Source of the DNA: Thermoplasma volcanium GSS1
Lineage (GTDB): Archaea > Thermoplasmatota > Thermoplasmata > Thermoplasmatales > Thermoplasmataceae
DNA length: 64,000 nucleotides
Reading direction: 5' to 3'
Assembly (NCBI RefSeq): GCF_000011185.1
Contig: NC_002689.2
Location: 62,001 to 126,000 of the forward strand
Below, one piece after another: positions 1 to 8,570 of this stretch. Positions within the stretch are counted from its first letter, which is position 1; each line of letters begins with the position of its first letter. Below the pieces are notes generated by a model. It saw only the letters and a list, made by a program, of their open reading frames with translations. It was not told the DNA's origin and made no database searches. The position numbers and the translations under genes were made by a program.

Positions 1-1
1 C

Positions 2-181
2 ATCTGTGGAACACCAATATACTCTGGTTTATATTGTTCTGATTGCGAATCAGAGATGGAGAGGTCTAGGACAAGCGACGAGGAGAGCTTTGACGAATGG
101 ATTTCAAAAACAAGGGAAAAAAACAGAATTTCATCGCCTCCAGAGGATACGATCCCGCTAGATCAATTTAACGAGTATTAA
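2..181 (+). CDS. C-terminal part of a small zinc-ribbon protein (DUF2116-like), cut by window edge
   Basis: The reading frame is open from the first bases and stops at TAA 179-181, giving 59 residues. The start lies outside the window. The visible part begins with a Cys-containing knuckle (ICGTPIYSGLYCSDC), in which a Cys-Gly pair is followed eight residues on by Cys-x-x-Cys. After this comes a charged, acidic tail ending in QFNEY. The pattern resembles the short archaeal DUF2116 zinc-ribbon proteins, whose role is unknown. The assignment is tentative because only the tail is visible. Confidence 0.55.
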   Translation: MCGTPIYSGLYCSDCESEMERSRTSDEESFDEWISKTREKNRISSPPEDTIPLDQFNEY

Positions 182-253
182 TTAATATTAATTCTTACTT
201 AAATTTTAAAAAAATTTTTAAAGAAAGAAGGCATTGTCTAAGTAGGTGAAAAA

Positions 254-871
254 ATGGCAGAAACCTGGGAGATAAAGGAAAAATTAAAACCGAGAGGACT
301 AGAAGGAATATCAGATGTACAGATAGACAACCACTTCGATGTGCATTATAAGGGATATGTAAACAAGCTAAACGAGATATGGTCAAGGCTCCCTGACGTT
401 GACAGGAGCAAGGCTAACCAGAATTATAGTGAGTTCAGGGCTCTTAAGCTAGAGGAGACTTTTAACTACGGAGGCTCTTTCCTGCACGAACTCTACTTTG
501 AGGGCCTTACCCCGAGTCACAGCGAAGTCCCTGACGAGTTCAAAGATGCAGTAGCTAAGGACTTCGGATCATACGAAAAGTGGCTGGAAGATTTCAAAGC
601 TACTGGTACAGCCTTTAGAGGATGGGCCATACTTGTATTCGATCTCAACTATGGAAAGCTTAGGAACATAGGCTCAGATGCGCATAACGTAGGCTTGATA
701 TGGAACTCAATCGCAATACTAACCATGGATGTTTACGAACATGCTTACTACGTTGATTACGGCGCTAAGAGAGCACCGTACCTTGACGCCTTCATGAAGA
801 ACGTCAACTGGCCTGTTGTGCTTAAGAGGCTAGAGAAGGCTAAGAAGGCTTACGAAGCTTTCAAATCCTGA
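254..871 (+). CDS. sod: Superoxide dismutase (Fe/Mn family)
   Basis: This cytoplasmic enzyme converts superoxide to oxygen and hydrogen peroxide. The 205-residue length is normal for the Fe/Mn family. The four metal ligands are visible: His27 (DNHFDVHYKGYV), His79 (GGSFLHELYF), Asp159 and His163 (MDVYEHAYYVDYG). The sequence does not separate Fe from Mn use with certainty; archaeal relatives are usually iron or cambialistic enzymes. The ATG start follows an AGGTGA ribosome site by six bases and there is an AT-rich promoter region before it. The gene stands 8 bases ahead of the DNA glycosylase and may be co-transcribed with it, which would join two oxidative-damage defences. Confidence 0.95.
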   Translation: MAETWEIKEKLKPRGLEGISDVQIDNHFDVHYKGYVNKLNEIWSRLPDVDRSKANQNYSEFRALKLEETFNYGGSFLHELYFEGLTPSHSEVPDEFKDAVAKDFGSYEKWLEDFKATGTAFRGWAILVFDLNYGKLRNIGSDAHNVGLIWNSIAILTMDVYEHAYYVDYGAKRAPYLDAFMKNVNWPVVLKRLEKAKKAYEAFKS

Positions 872-878
872 ATTTTTT

Positions 879-1493
879 ATGGATTTTAACCAGTATTTTT
901 TACCACTTTTTCAAGGAGAAGCCTCATTAATTATAAACAAAAAAGTTGAAGAATTCAAATTATTTGATAGGAAAAACAAGGACGCGCTCTTCGAAGAACT
1001 ATGTTTTTGCATTCTGGCCGCAAATACATCTGCCAGAATGGCGCTAGATATGCAGAATCGTATAGGAAAAGGCTTTTTATATCTATCAGAGAACGAATTA
1101 AGAGAGAAGCTGAAGGCATTTAAATACAGATTCTACAATGTCAGGCCTAGGTATATAGTGGAGTCGAGGGATATCGTTGATGAACTACCTTACATAGTGT
1201 CAATGGACAACAAGGAAGAAGCAAGGGATCTACTTGTGGAGAACGTATACGGTTTTGGATATAAGGAAGCTTCGCATTTCCTCAGAAACGTAGGCGTATT
1301 TGATTTTGCTATACTTGATAAACACATACTTGAATGGCTCTCACGTTACTTTCAAGTAAAGAAAAATACAAGTAGGAAAAACTACCTATACAATGAATCT
1401 ATATTTAGGGAAATAGCAAAATCCGTTGGCATGGAACCTGGCGTTCTGGATCTCTATATATGGTATATGGAGACAGGGACAGTTATAAAGTAA
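879..1493 (+). CDS. ogg: 8-oxoguanine DNA glycosylase/AP lyase, Ogg2 type
   Basis: This bifunctional base-excision enzyme removes 8-oxoguanine and then cuts the strand by beta-elimination. At 204 residues it has the length of the short archaeal Ogg2 family. The helix-hairpin-helix segment and catalytic centre are clear: VYGFGYKEASHFLRNVG carries the Schiff-base lysine at residue 129, and AILDKHIL carries the catalytic Asp147. The gene begins only 8 bases after the superoxide dismutase stop. No better upstream start is available. A run of eight T follows the stop and probably ends the transcript. Confidence 0.92.
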   Translation: MDFNQYFLPLFQGEASLIINKKVEEFKLFDRKNKDALFEELCFCILAANTSARMALDMQNRIGKGFLYLSENELREKLKAFKYRFYNVRPRYIVESRDIVDELPYIVSMDNKEEARDLLVENVYGFGYKEASHFLRNVGVFDFAILDKHILEWLSRYFQVKKNTSRKNYLYNESIFREIAKSVGMEPGVLDLYIWYMETGTVIK

Positions 1494-1498
1494 ATAAA

Positions 1499-1506
1499 TT
1501 TTTTTT
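1499..1506 (+). terminator. Poly-T terminator after the sod-ogg pair
   Basis: Eight consecutive T residues lie six bases after the ogg stop codon. Archaeal RNA polymerase terminates at such T runs without a hairpin. The next gene is a tRNA on the other strand, so a stop is needed here. Confidence 0.5.
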
Positions 1507-1513
1507 GTAAGAG

Positions 1514-1598
1514 TGCGGAGGGAGGGATTTGAACCCTCGCATCCCTACGGAACCAGACCCTCAATCTGGCGCCTTTGACCAGTCTCGACAACCTCCGC
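1514..1598 (-). tRNA. tRNA-Leu (GAG)
   Basis: The minus strand folds as an 85-base class II tRNA. The acceptor stem pairs 1515-1521 with 1592-1598 (GCGGAGG/CCTCCGC, 7 bp). The anticodon stem CCAGA/TCTGG encloses loop TTGAGGG with anticodon GAG. A variable arm is present and the T-arm reads GAGGG-TTCAAAT-CCCTC. The discriminator is A and CCA is not encoded, so the tail must be added by the CCA-adding enzyme seen at the right end of the window. There is no intron. Confidence 0.95.
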
Positions 1599-1670
1599 AG
1601 TATAAGGCTTTTAGGACGATATCTAATAGAGGATACGTCAATTGCAACTCAATTAATAAACTCTTTGCGC

Positions 1671-2564
1671 TTATAGGACGTAGGTTAAAACCAATCCAAG
1701 TATCGGTGATATAATCCACATTACAACTATGTAGAGAAATGGTCTTAGATATATCGCTTTCGCTTTGTACGATAGGCCTGCCCCTAATACGCTGGACGTG
1801 AGCGTCTGAGTGTTCGACATTGGTATGGAAAATAAGGTTGAAACCTCAACAGCGAGTGCAGACACGATCTGAGACGTGAAGGCATTGGTGTATTTCAACA
1901 TGTACATATTCTGGGAAACGCTTTTCATAACGCCGCTGCTGAACATGAAAGTTCCCAAAAATACTGCAGCAACAATCACTATGTTGTTCTCCGTATTGAA
2001 GCCAATTACGTTGCCTATAAAGCCTATTGTGTTGGCCCCGAGCGTAAATGCGGTGAAAAGCGCAGTGAAGATAAGTAGCAATTTAACAGCAGAAGCGTAC
2101 TTCCATATATTTCCGTAGTTCTTTCCAGACATTACCACGTTAAGGTAGTAAGACAGCACTACGGAAATTATTGGTGCAAGTATCCATGCGACAAATATGC
2201 TAAGCAGAAAGCTCTTAGGTAAATTGACCCCATACTTCAATGATAACCCTATTGACGAACCTACTAGGGCCATGGTGAGAGAGAGCGGAACCTTTACAAA
2301 GAATGCCACTACAAATATTATAAATGACGCAAGAATAGCATAAATTACGACTTCGGGAGGAAATGGGAGGAGCACTGATACAGCTTTCTTAAGAAACTGC
2401 CCTTCGATCAGGTAGCCAGCAACGTATCCTACAGCTGTCATTAAAAGGCCGTAGTACCTTCCGACCATCCTAGAACCTATAAGCGTACCAGAAACAGCAG
2501 ATGTATTGTTTCCTGCAACCAAGATGACTAACAGGAAAGATAGAAGCAATAGGTACTGCATCAA
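1671..2564 (-). CDS. pit: PiT-family inorganic phosphate transporter
   Basis: This is a multi-pass membrane permease that should import phosphate with a cation. The PiT signature is at the N-terminus (VAGNNTSAVSGTLIGSRM), and the second half has a related motif (FTLGANTIGFIGNVIG), as in the inverted-repeat architecture of the family. At 297 residues it is on the short side for PiT proteins. Its start overlaps the end of the DUF47/PhoU-like gene by four bases, the common archaeal arrangement in which the PhoU-like protein controls the permease. Substrate specificity (phosphate rather than sulfate) is inferred from the family. Confidence 0.85.
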   Translation of the reverse strand: MMQYLLLLSFLLVILVAGNNTSAVSGTLIGSRMVGRYYGLLMTAVGYVAGYLIEGQFLKKAVSVLLPFPPEVVIYAILASFIIFVVAFFVKVPLSLTMALVGSSIGLSLKYGVNLPKSFLLSIFVAWILAPIISVVLSYYLNVVMSGKNYGNIWKYASAVKLLLIFTALFTAFTLGANTIGFIGNVIGFNTENNIVIVAAVFLGTFMFSSGVMKSVSQNMYMLKYTNAFTSQIVSALAVEVSTLFSIPMSNTQTLTSSVLGAGLSYKAKAIYLRPFLYIVVMWIISPILGLVLTYVL

Positions 2565-3239
2565 CTCGTGATCGATCTCGTTATTGTTATTATGAGATCA
2601 GCTGCGTCTTCACAGTCGTCAAGCATATCGTCTACCTTGTGGGTCAGGTCTACAAGGTGTGAAAATACAAGGTACGGTATATCATCAGCGTTCCTGTATA
2701 TATAGTCGAAAGTATCATCCTTAAGTTCATCGACCTTTTCCTCAAGCTTCTCTATAGCTATACGTTCTTCCCTTATCTTGTCATCATTTTCTGCGGTGAG
2801 CATGGCATTAAGGTGCTTCAGTGCCCCTTTATTGTATTCAAGCATGGAAATGAACGTACTGTAACACTTTTGTATTATGGAGGAGCACCGATCCATGCCG
2901 CGCCCATAGTCTAGAAACATTCGCTTTATCTCTCTGCTTATGAAGTAGGATGTGTCAAGAATGTCATCGCTCTTCTCAACCAATTGTATCAAGTTGTCCA
3001 TAAGGTTTGGGCTTATTCCCCTTTGTTATGTCCTGCTTAATAGAGATGTTAAGCTCATCGCCAACTTTCTCTATTTCCTTCACTTCCTCGTTTCTCTCGA
3101 CAAGACTGCTGCAATCCTTCATCATGAATATGAGTATATCCGTTGCCTTATAAGAAAGATCGGCGTAATCAGTCAGCCTGGCAAGTATCTCCTTTTCACC
3201 TACTGATATAATCCTTTTAAGGAAGTGAGAATTTACCAT
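2561..3239 (-). pseudogene. DUF47 PhoU-like regulator, split by a frameshift
   Basis: Two overlapping frames together make one DUF47/PhoU-like helical protein. The first (87 codons from ATG 3239) covers the N-terminal helices through EVKEIEKVGDELNISIKQDI. The second (146 codons ending at 2561) continues with the second helical bundle (MDNLIQLVEKSDDILDTSY onward). They join at a run of four G near 3012-3017 on the minus strand. Removing one G gives a continuous protein of usual family length (about 215-220 residues). The companion PiT gene follows immediately. This may be a true mutation, a sequence error or a programmed frameshift. The 146-codon part has its own ATG (3001), so a shortened protein could still be made. 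Confidence 0.75.
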
Positions 3240-3334
3240 TCATCTGATATTTTTTACTTATATATAATGCTAAGTATCATGATTTCGAGAATTTGCTGAA
3301 TAAAGGCTTTAAATGACCTGTCGATCAGGATTGG

Positions 3335-3973
3335 ATGGAGACGCTCCTATTCCTCGTCACAGTTTTCATAGCATTATTCGCGCTAGTGAATCCAATAGGA
3401 GCTCTGCCTGTTTTGATAGCTGTAACCGAAGGCTACTCATCTGAAGACTTTGACAGGGTTGTAAAGAACGCTACAGTTACTGAGGCGTTGATGCTTTTTG
3501 GTTTCATGTTTATAGGTATCTACATCTTCCAGGTACTCGGTATAAACATAGACGATTTTAAAGTTGCAGGTGGCGTCCTGCTGTTCAAAGTAGCTTTTGA
3601 TATGCTACAGGGTAGGACCTCTACGACAAAGCTAACTCCCGTGGAGAAAGAGGAGACAGCTGAAAGAAGCTCTATAGGGATAGCGCCGATAGGAACTCCT
3701 CTCCTTGCGGGTCCGGGTTCTATAACTACTGCGATTATATACTTTAACTCTTACAGTACCAATCTCACCGACAAAGTGTTAGTTATTGTTGCTGTTTTCC
3801 TTGTAATTGTTGTATCGTATCTTATGCTCCACTACTCATCCATACTCTTTAAGTTTTTGGGAAACACAGGTTCCCTCTTGATATCCAGGATAATGGGGCT
3901 GCTCCTCGCGGCCATAGCTGTGGACTTTATGGTTACTGGTCTCGCTTACGTTGTTGCGAGAATATTAGGGTGA
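3335..3973 (+). CDS. MarC-family integral membrane protein
   Basis: The 212-residue protein has six predicted hydrophobic segments. It shows the MarC/YchE hallmarks: an N-terminal ALVNPIGALPVLIAVTEG segment and a central IAPIGTPLLAGPGSITTAI segment. The bacterial name comes from a locus linked to multiple antibiotic resistance, but the transport role of the family is unproven. It ends six bases before the ThpR gene and probably shares its transcript. Confidence 0.85.
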   Translation: METLLFLVTVFIALFALVNPIGALPVLIAVTEGYSSEDFDRVVKNATVTEALMLFGFMFIGIYIFQVLGINIDDFKVAGGVLLFKVAFDMLQGRTSTTKLTPVEKEETAERSSIGIAPIGTPLLAGPGSITTAIIYFNSYSTNLTDKVLVIVAVFLVIVVSYLMLHYSSILFKFLGNTGSLLISRIMGLLLAAIAVDFMVTGLAYVVARILG

Positions 3974-3979
3974 TCAATT

Positions 3980-4474
3980 ATGAGGGCTTTCATAGCAATT
4001 CCAATAGACCCTTCGTCTTATATGAAAAATATCCTTTCCACATTTAGGCAATCTCGCAACATAAAAGTTGTTGAGGACACAAATGTACACATAACCCTAA
4101 AGTTCCTTGGAGATATAGATGATGATTTTGCAAAGAAAATATGCTCGGGCCTATCTGGCCTTAAGGTACATAAGTTCACTATAAAGACCTTAGGTATAGG
4201 AGCATTCCCAAACATGCGAAGCCCTAGGGTAATATTTTTAGATCTACAGTCGAATGATATAGAAAAATTATATATAGAAATAGGACGGATAGTAGGCATT
4301 GATAAGGACTTTGTGCCCCACATAACAATTGGTAGAATCAAGGCTAAGGTTAGGATCCCGCCATTAGAATTTACGCAGGAAGAGTATGAGGCCAAAGAAG
4401 TATGCCTATTCAGCAGCAGGCTTACACCATCCGGGCCAATTTATAGCAGGGTCTGCTGCAAAGCATTAGAGTAA
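3980..4474 (+). CDS. thpR: RNA 2',3'-cyclic phosphodiesterase (2H family)
   Basis: This is a 164-residue member of the LigT/ThpR branch of the 2H phosphoesterases. These enzymes open 2',3'-cyclic phosphate ends such as those left by tRNA splicing. The two catalytic HxT motifs are present, at His37 (NVHITLKFLGD) and His114 (VPHITIGRIK). Length and start (MRAFIAIPI) are typical. Its substrate in this organism is not shown by the sequence. Confidence 0.9.
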   Translation: MRAFIAIPIDPSSYMKNILSTFRQSRNIKVVEDTNVHITLKFLGDIDDDFAKKICSGLSGLKVHKFTIKTLGIGAFPNMRSPRVIFLDLQSNDIEKLYIEIGRIVGIDKDFVPHITIGRIKAKVRIPPLEFTQEEYEAKEVCLFSSRLTPSGPIYSRVCCKALE

Positions 4475-4521
4475 CGATCACTTTTTAAACCTGAACGCAT
4501 GTATTTCTCGGTGCATATTAA

Positions 4522-5031
4522 ATGGATATTAAGACCGTGGGCAGGATCGGGGTTGTAATAGTCCTAGTCTCCCTCATTCTATTTGGATCCTCCATATTCT
4601 ACATATCTCGAGACACAAGCAGCTACAGCCACACAATAACGCCAGGATCCTCAATAGAGATCACAAAAGAAGCTGCTGTAAGCGAATACCTCTCATATAA
4701 GATCCTTTTTGTTAGCTCATCATCAAGCATATCCTCTTATCTATCCTCTCCTGACGGTACACATTATACATTTTCGCATACTATGAATACTTCCGGTAGC
4801 ATGATGGCTGTGCAGAGTGGCCCATGGTCTTTAATCGTAACAAATACAGGAAATACCACTGAGAACGTAGAAGTAGTATTTAGCATAGTGCCTCAGCCAG
4901 TTTTTTTCATGCTTTACATATCGCTGGCCCTTCTTGCATTTGGCATAGCTGCAATAGTGTTAAAGCCAGTTAGGAACGCTGCCATACGGTGGAATAAAAA
5001 GAGAGAGGAGAAGAAGGCCCTAAGGCCTTAA
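4522..5031 (+). CDS. Hypothetical two-helix membrane protein with an extracellular domain
   Basis: I do not recognise this 169-residue protein. It has an N-terminal hydrophobic segment (about residues 8-30) and a Ser/Thr-rich, beta-like central domain of about 95 residues. A second hydrophobic segment (about 128-148) precedes a basic tail (RWNKKREEKKALRP) that should be cytoplasmic. The topology puts the central domain outside the cell. Its last bases overlap the end of the convergent DUF35 gene by four. Confidence 0.6.
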   Translation: MDIKTVGRIGVVIVLVSLILFGSSIFYISRDTSSYSHTITPGSSIEITKEAAVSEYLSYKILFVSSSSSISSYLSSPDGTHYTFSHTMNTSGSMMAVQSGPWSLIVTNTGNTTENVEVVFSIVPQPVFFMLYISLALLAFGIAAIVLKPVRNAAIRWNKKREEKKALRP

Positions 5032-5504
5032 TCTCTGTTCGATATCTCATATATCAGGGCATTGTCTATTGCCCTCTTCACCACTCTTAACTTAACTGGC
5101 ATTCCTACTTTTGGGTTCTCTATTTTATCAGATAACCAGGCGAGCACGTTGAATCCTTCTTTATCGATCCTGGCTATACCTACAGTATAGTCTGGGAAAG
5201 AAGAAAATGAACCTGGTTTTGCGAATATCTTTGTGAAAGTTAAGAGCGTACCATCAGTTTCTATGGGATAGAACTCCATTTCACCGCTATATCCGCAGGC
5301 TGAACACCAAGCTTCCGGAGGGAAATACTTGGCCCCGCACACAGGGCAGCGTGTTGCCATTATAATGCCCTTATCCAAAGCATCAAAGAACTTTTTAATC
5401 TTAAGTACTGGTATCCTGTACTTTATTGATAGGCTTCTCATGTCCACCAATATGGGATAGCCGCTCTTTTCATCCTTTGATATGTATTCTGGCAATTTTA
5501 TCAC
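5028..5504 (-). CDS. DUF35 OB-fold protein with rubredoxin-like zinc ribbon, thiolase partner
   Basis: Proteins of this type form a channelling complex with archaeal thiolase and HMG-CoA synthase. I chose the GTG at 5504, directly after the thiolase stop and its embedded GAGGTG site. This gives 158 residues starting IKLPEYISKDEKSG; the longer frame from 5555 would add 17 residues inside the thiolase gene. The zinc ribbon Cys53-x2-Cys56 and Cys67-x2-Cys70 (CPVCGAKYFPPEAWCSACG) is intact. The OB fold follows, with the typical segments DGTLLTFTKIF and FPDYTVGIARID. HMG-CoA synthase is not adjacent here. Confidence 0.85.
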   Translation of the reverse strand: MIKLPEYISKDEKSGYPILVDMRSLSIKYRIPVLKIKKFFDALDKGIIMATRCPVCGAKYFPPEAWCSACGYSGEMEFYPIETDGTLLTFTKIFAKPGSFSSFPDYTVGIARIDKEGFNVLAWLSDKIENPKVGMPVKLRVVKRAIDNALIYEISNRD

Positions 5505-5505
5505 C

Positions 5506-6678
5506 TCATATAGAATAAACCGTAACGAAAGCATAGTGGCCGGTACCGCCAACATTGTGTGTAAGGAATCTTCCTTTATTCACATCTATCTGCCTGCCAT
5601 TCTCTGCCTTTCTGAGTAACTGTTTTGTTGCTTCGACTGCCATGGCAACGCCAGTGGCCCCAATAGGGTGTCCTTTGGATATCAAGCCACCGTCTACATT
5701 CACAGGTATCCTACCGCCTATGTATGTCTGCCCTTCTCTTATCAGTTCAAGCGCCTCGCCTTTGCCAGCAAAGCCAAGGTCTTCATAGGCCATTAGCTCT
5801 GCTATAGAAAAGCAGTCGTGCACATCAGCACCGTCTATGAAATTATATGGTTTCTCGCTGTCAATACCAGCCACTTTATAGGCTTTCCTTGCAGCCTCTC
5901 TTGCGGCTTCTATGCCCGTGAAGTCGGGCCGCTTGCTTAAGTTTGAAGTTCCGAGGTTAGATCCTATAGCATCTATCCAGACCGGAGTATCGGTATACTG
6001 CTTTGCAACGTCTTCAGAAGCAAGGACAACGGCTGCTGCACCATCAGTTATAGGTGAAGAATCGTACAGCTTGAGCGGGGAAGCTATGTACCTGCTCGAC
6101 ATTACGTCCTCGACACTTATATCATTTGTAAACTGGGCTTTTGGGTTAAAATGTGCGTAGTGATGATTCTTGACGGAAACCAGCGCAAGATCCTCTTCTT
6201 TGCCACCGTACTTATCTAAGTATGCGGTAGCGTGCAGAGCATAGTACCCAGGAAAAGTCAGACCGAAGAACTCATACTCCCAGAGGAAGTTTCCTGCCCG
6301 ACCTATGAGCTCTATGGCAGTACCTGTATCAACCTCGCTCATCTTCTCAACTCCCAGGGCCATAGCCATCCTTACATGCCCTGAGGCGATAGCGTCGTAG
6401 GCGGATGATATGGCTGAACTGCCGCTCGCACAGGCAGCTTCTACCCTGTTAGTACCCGCCCTTTCAGTGCCCAGTACTTCACCTGCAACCACAGCAGGAA
6501 GTTCTTCTGAGCTCCACATGCCCATATTTGAAACCACTAAATATTCAACATCCTTTTTGTCTACTCCGCTTGTTTTCAGGGCTTCAGAACCAGCTTCCCA
6601 TATGAGGTCATACATTGACGCGTCGTTCCTCTTGCCAAACTTTGAAATGCCATAGCCTATTATCCCTACTCTTACCAT
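5506..6678 (-). CDS. Archaeal thiolase (acetyl-CoA C-acetyltransferase)
   Basis: This 390-residue enzyme should condense two acetyl-CoA to acetoacetyl-CoA as the first step of mevalonate synthesis, or act in fatty-acyl breakdown. The acylated cysteine is Cys83 (VEAACASGSSAI) and the general-base histidine is His337 (SKGHPIGATG). The C-terminal loop reads HNVGGTGHYAF instead of the bacterial Cys-x-Gly loop, as in the archaeal SCP-x-like branch. The DUF35 gene starts right after its stop codon, consistent with the thiolase-DUF35 complex known in archaea. Confidence 0.9.
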   Translation of the reverse strand: MVRVGIIGYGISKFGKRNDASMYDLIWEAGSEALKTSGVDKKDVEYLVVSNMGMWSSEELPAVVAGEVLGTERAGTNRVEAACASGSSAISSAYDAIASGHVRMAMALGVEKMSEVDTGTAIELIGRAGNFLWEYEFFGLTFPGYYALHATAYLDKYGGKEEDLALVSVKNHHYAHFNPKAQFTNDISVEDVMSSRYIASPLKLYDSSPITDGAAAVVLASEDVAKQYTDTPVWIDAIGSNLGTSNLSKRPDFTGIEAAREAARKAYKVAGIDSEKPYNFIDGADVHDCFSIAELMAYEDLGFAGKGEALELIREGQTYIGGRIPVNVDGGLISKGHPIGATGVAMAVEATKQLLRKAENGRQIDVNKGRFLTHNVGGTGHYAFVTVYSI

Positions 6679-7014
6679 TGCAAAAGTATCGGCTCTTCAT
6701 AGATAGATTTTTTTAATAATAGTGCTATATGATAATGCAATAAGGAATTAAAATCTGAATAAATTTGGATTTTGTGATACAAAGCATTATAGAGAGGTCA
6801 TAATGATATTTTGTAAATCACAGATTTAACTATTAATCTATCATTTTTTATTAATTTATTCGAATAATATTAATGTTTCCGAGTTAAAAACTAGATTGGA
6901 GGAAGTATAAAGGCAATACTGCAATAAAATTGATAGTATTTTGCGTGTGTCGATGAAATTATGCAAGTAAAACAAATAACATAAGTTTTTAATCGACATA
7001 GATGTTATACCTAG
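6679..7014. promoter_or_regulatory. Divergent intergenic region between thiolase and MFS transporter
   Basis: This is 336 AT-rich bases with no convincing gene. It must hold both promoters. A 12-base perfect palindrome TTATTCGAATAA (6856-6867) is flanked by ATTAAT on both sides, one base off symmetry, and is a plausible operator. A TATA-like stretch TTTTTAAT at about 6986-6993 lies roughly 25 bases before the GTG of the transporter. That suggests a leaderless or nearly leaderless mRNA. Confidence 0.45.
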
Positions 7015-8322
7015 GTGCAAACGTCAACATATTCAAAAGTTAGGGTTAATCCTTGGTCAGTGTATCCTGGGGCGATAGCAGGATGGGTAATGGATGCGTT
7101 TAATCTGAGCATGATGTTCTTATTGGTGCCTGTAATTGCTGATCTATTCTTCCCAGCACACTACGGACTTGCAATAATAGGTACATGGAGCATATATACA
7201 ACTACATTTATCTTTAGGCCAGTTGGCGGTCTTATTTTCGGAAGACTAGGAGACCGCATAGGCCGAAAGAATACTATGACAATTACTCTCCTGGGGCTTG
7301 GACTAATAACATTTGCGACTGGCTTCCTTCCTGTGTACTCAGTTATCGGCATAGCTGCTCCTCTTTTGCTTTTCTTATTCAGGATAATTACAGGAATATT
7401 TGCTGGTGGAGAATACGGTAATGGATCATCTATACTAATGGAAACAGTGGGTGCACCAAAGCGTGGAATATGGGGAGCAGCCATCCAGAGCGGGTACCCG
7501 CTTGGATATACGCTTGCTGCAGTAATTTTCCTGTACCTGCACTATGTATTCCCTGGAACAGAGTTTGCAATTACTGGATGGCGTTGGATGTTCTGGATAG
7601 GAATAATTCCTGCGATAATAGGGCTCGTAATACGTTTAAAGATGCCTGAATCGGCTATGTGGATCGAAACTAAAGATAGAGCAAAGAAGCTTACATTGAG
7701 CGATGTTTTCAAAAACAGGAGGCTCACTTACGAAATAATCACAAGCGTGCTTGCTATGACAGGGATTGCCTGGGTCTATGGGCTCACGCTGGGTTTCTTC
7801 CCTACGGTATTATCGTTTGATGGCTTCCTCAAGTTCCCCTATTTCCTATATGTAGTCATAACGGCTATACTAGTTTCCCTACTTGGTTACCTGTCCTCTG
7901 GATACCTTAGCGATCATATTGGTCGAAGAACAGTTATGGTTATATATTCAATACTAGCGATAATTTTCTCCATACCATTGACTTTCTTGATTATAAAGCA
8001 TTATCTTGGATTCTCAGGGTCTCTGATATTTGCCAGCATTATAGCATTCTTGACTACTGGAATATACGGTGTAATCCCATCTTTTCTCAGTGAAAAATAT
8101 CCAACAGAGGTCAGGAGTACTGGTACAGGGATTGGATTTAACGGAGGCTTTATCCTTGGAAACTGGAGCACTGTTTTTCTGCTGCTCATAGTCAGTTTTA
8201 CTTCGCCTTTCTTCTTTGGATGGTGGGGTATATTTGTGATTATAGGAGAACTGTTTATATTTTCTTCAGCTTTGCTATCAAAGGAGACGAGAGGATTAGA
8301 TCTTTCTGATGTAAAACTTTAG
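7015..8322 (+). CDS. MFS transporter, metabolite:H+ symporter type
   Basis: The 435-residue protein has the 12-helix layout of the major facilitator superfamily. The family loop GRLGDRIGRKNTMTITLLG follows helix 2 and its partner LSDHIGRRTVMVIY follows helix 8. Helix 5 carries GYPLGYTLAAVIF, as in the sialate/shikimate/alpha-ketoglutarate group of proton symporters. The substrate cannot be read from the sequence. The start is GTG at 7015 without a good ribosome site, in keeping with a leaderless transcript. The next in-frame ATG would remove part of helix 1. Confidence 0.85.
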   Translation: MQTSTYSKVRVNPWSVYPGAIAGWVMDAFNLSMMFLLVPVIADLFFPAHYGLAIIGTWSIYTTTFIFRPVGGLIFGRLGDRIGRKNTMTITLLGLGLITFATGFLPVYSVIGIAAPLLLFLFRIITGIFAGGEYGNGSSILMETVGAPKRGIWGAAIQSGYPLGYTLAAVIFLYLHYVFPGTEFAITGWRWMFWIGIIPAIIGLVIRLKMPESAMWIETKDRAKKLTLSDVFKNRRLTYEIITSVLAMTGIAWVYGLTLGFFPTVLSFDGFLKFPYFLYVVITAILVSLLGYLSSGYLSDHIGRRTVMVIYSILAIIFSIPLTFLIIKHYLGFSGSLIFASIIAFLTTGIYGVIPSFLSEKYPTEVRSTGTGIGFNGGFILGNWSTVFLLLIVSFTSPFFFGWWGIFVIIGELFIFSSALLSKETRGLDLSDVKL

Positions 8323-8570
8323 ATCCTTTTTTATCATCTTTATCCCTTCGCTATTAGCTTTTTTTCTGACAAATTTAGGCTCAATATACATAATAACCTA
8401 GCTCTTGATTTGTGGGAAATATGCATATAAAATATTTCCAGATTAAACAACGCCAATGTTGAATGATATTATATGGATAGATCCGAACAAATATCCGAAA
8501 TCGTGTGGAAAATTCTTAAATATAGCTATGCGCTAACTTGTCGTACCAGTTATAAGACTGGTAGATAAGA

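Noticed and set aside
1876-2118. 80-codon plus-strand frame opposite the PiT gene
   Set aside because: It is the antisense shadow of a hydrophobic membrane protein, and the PiT motifs are on the minus strand.
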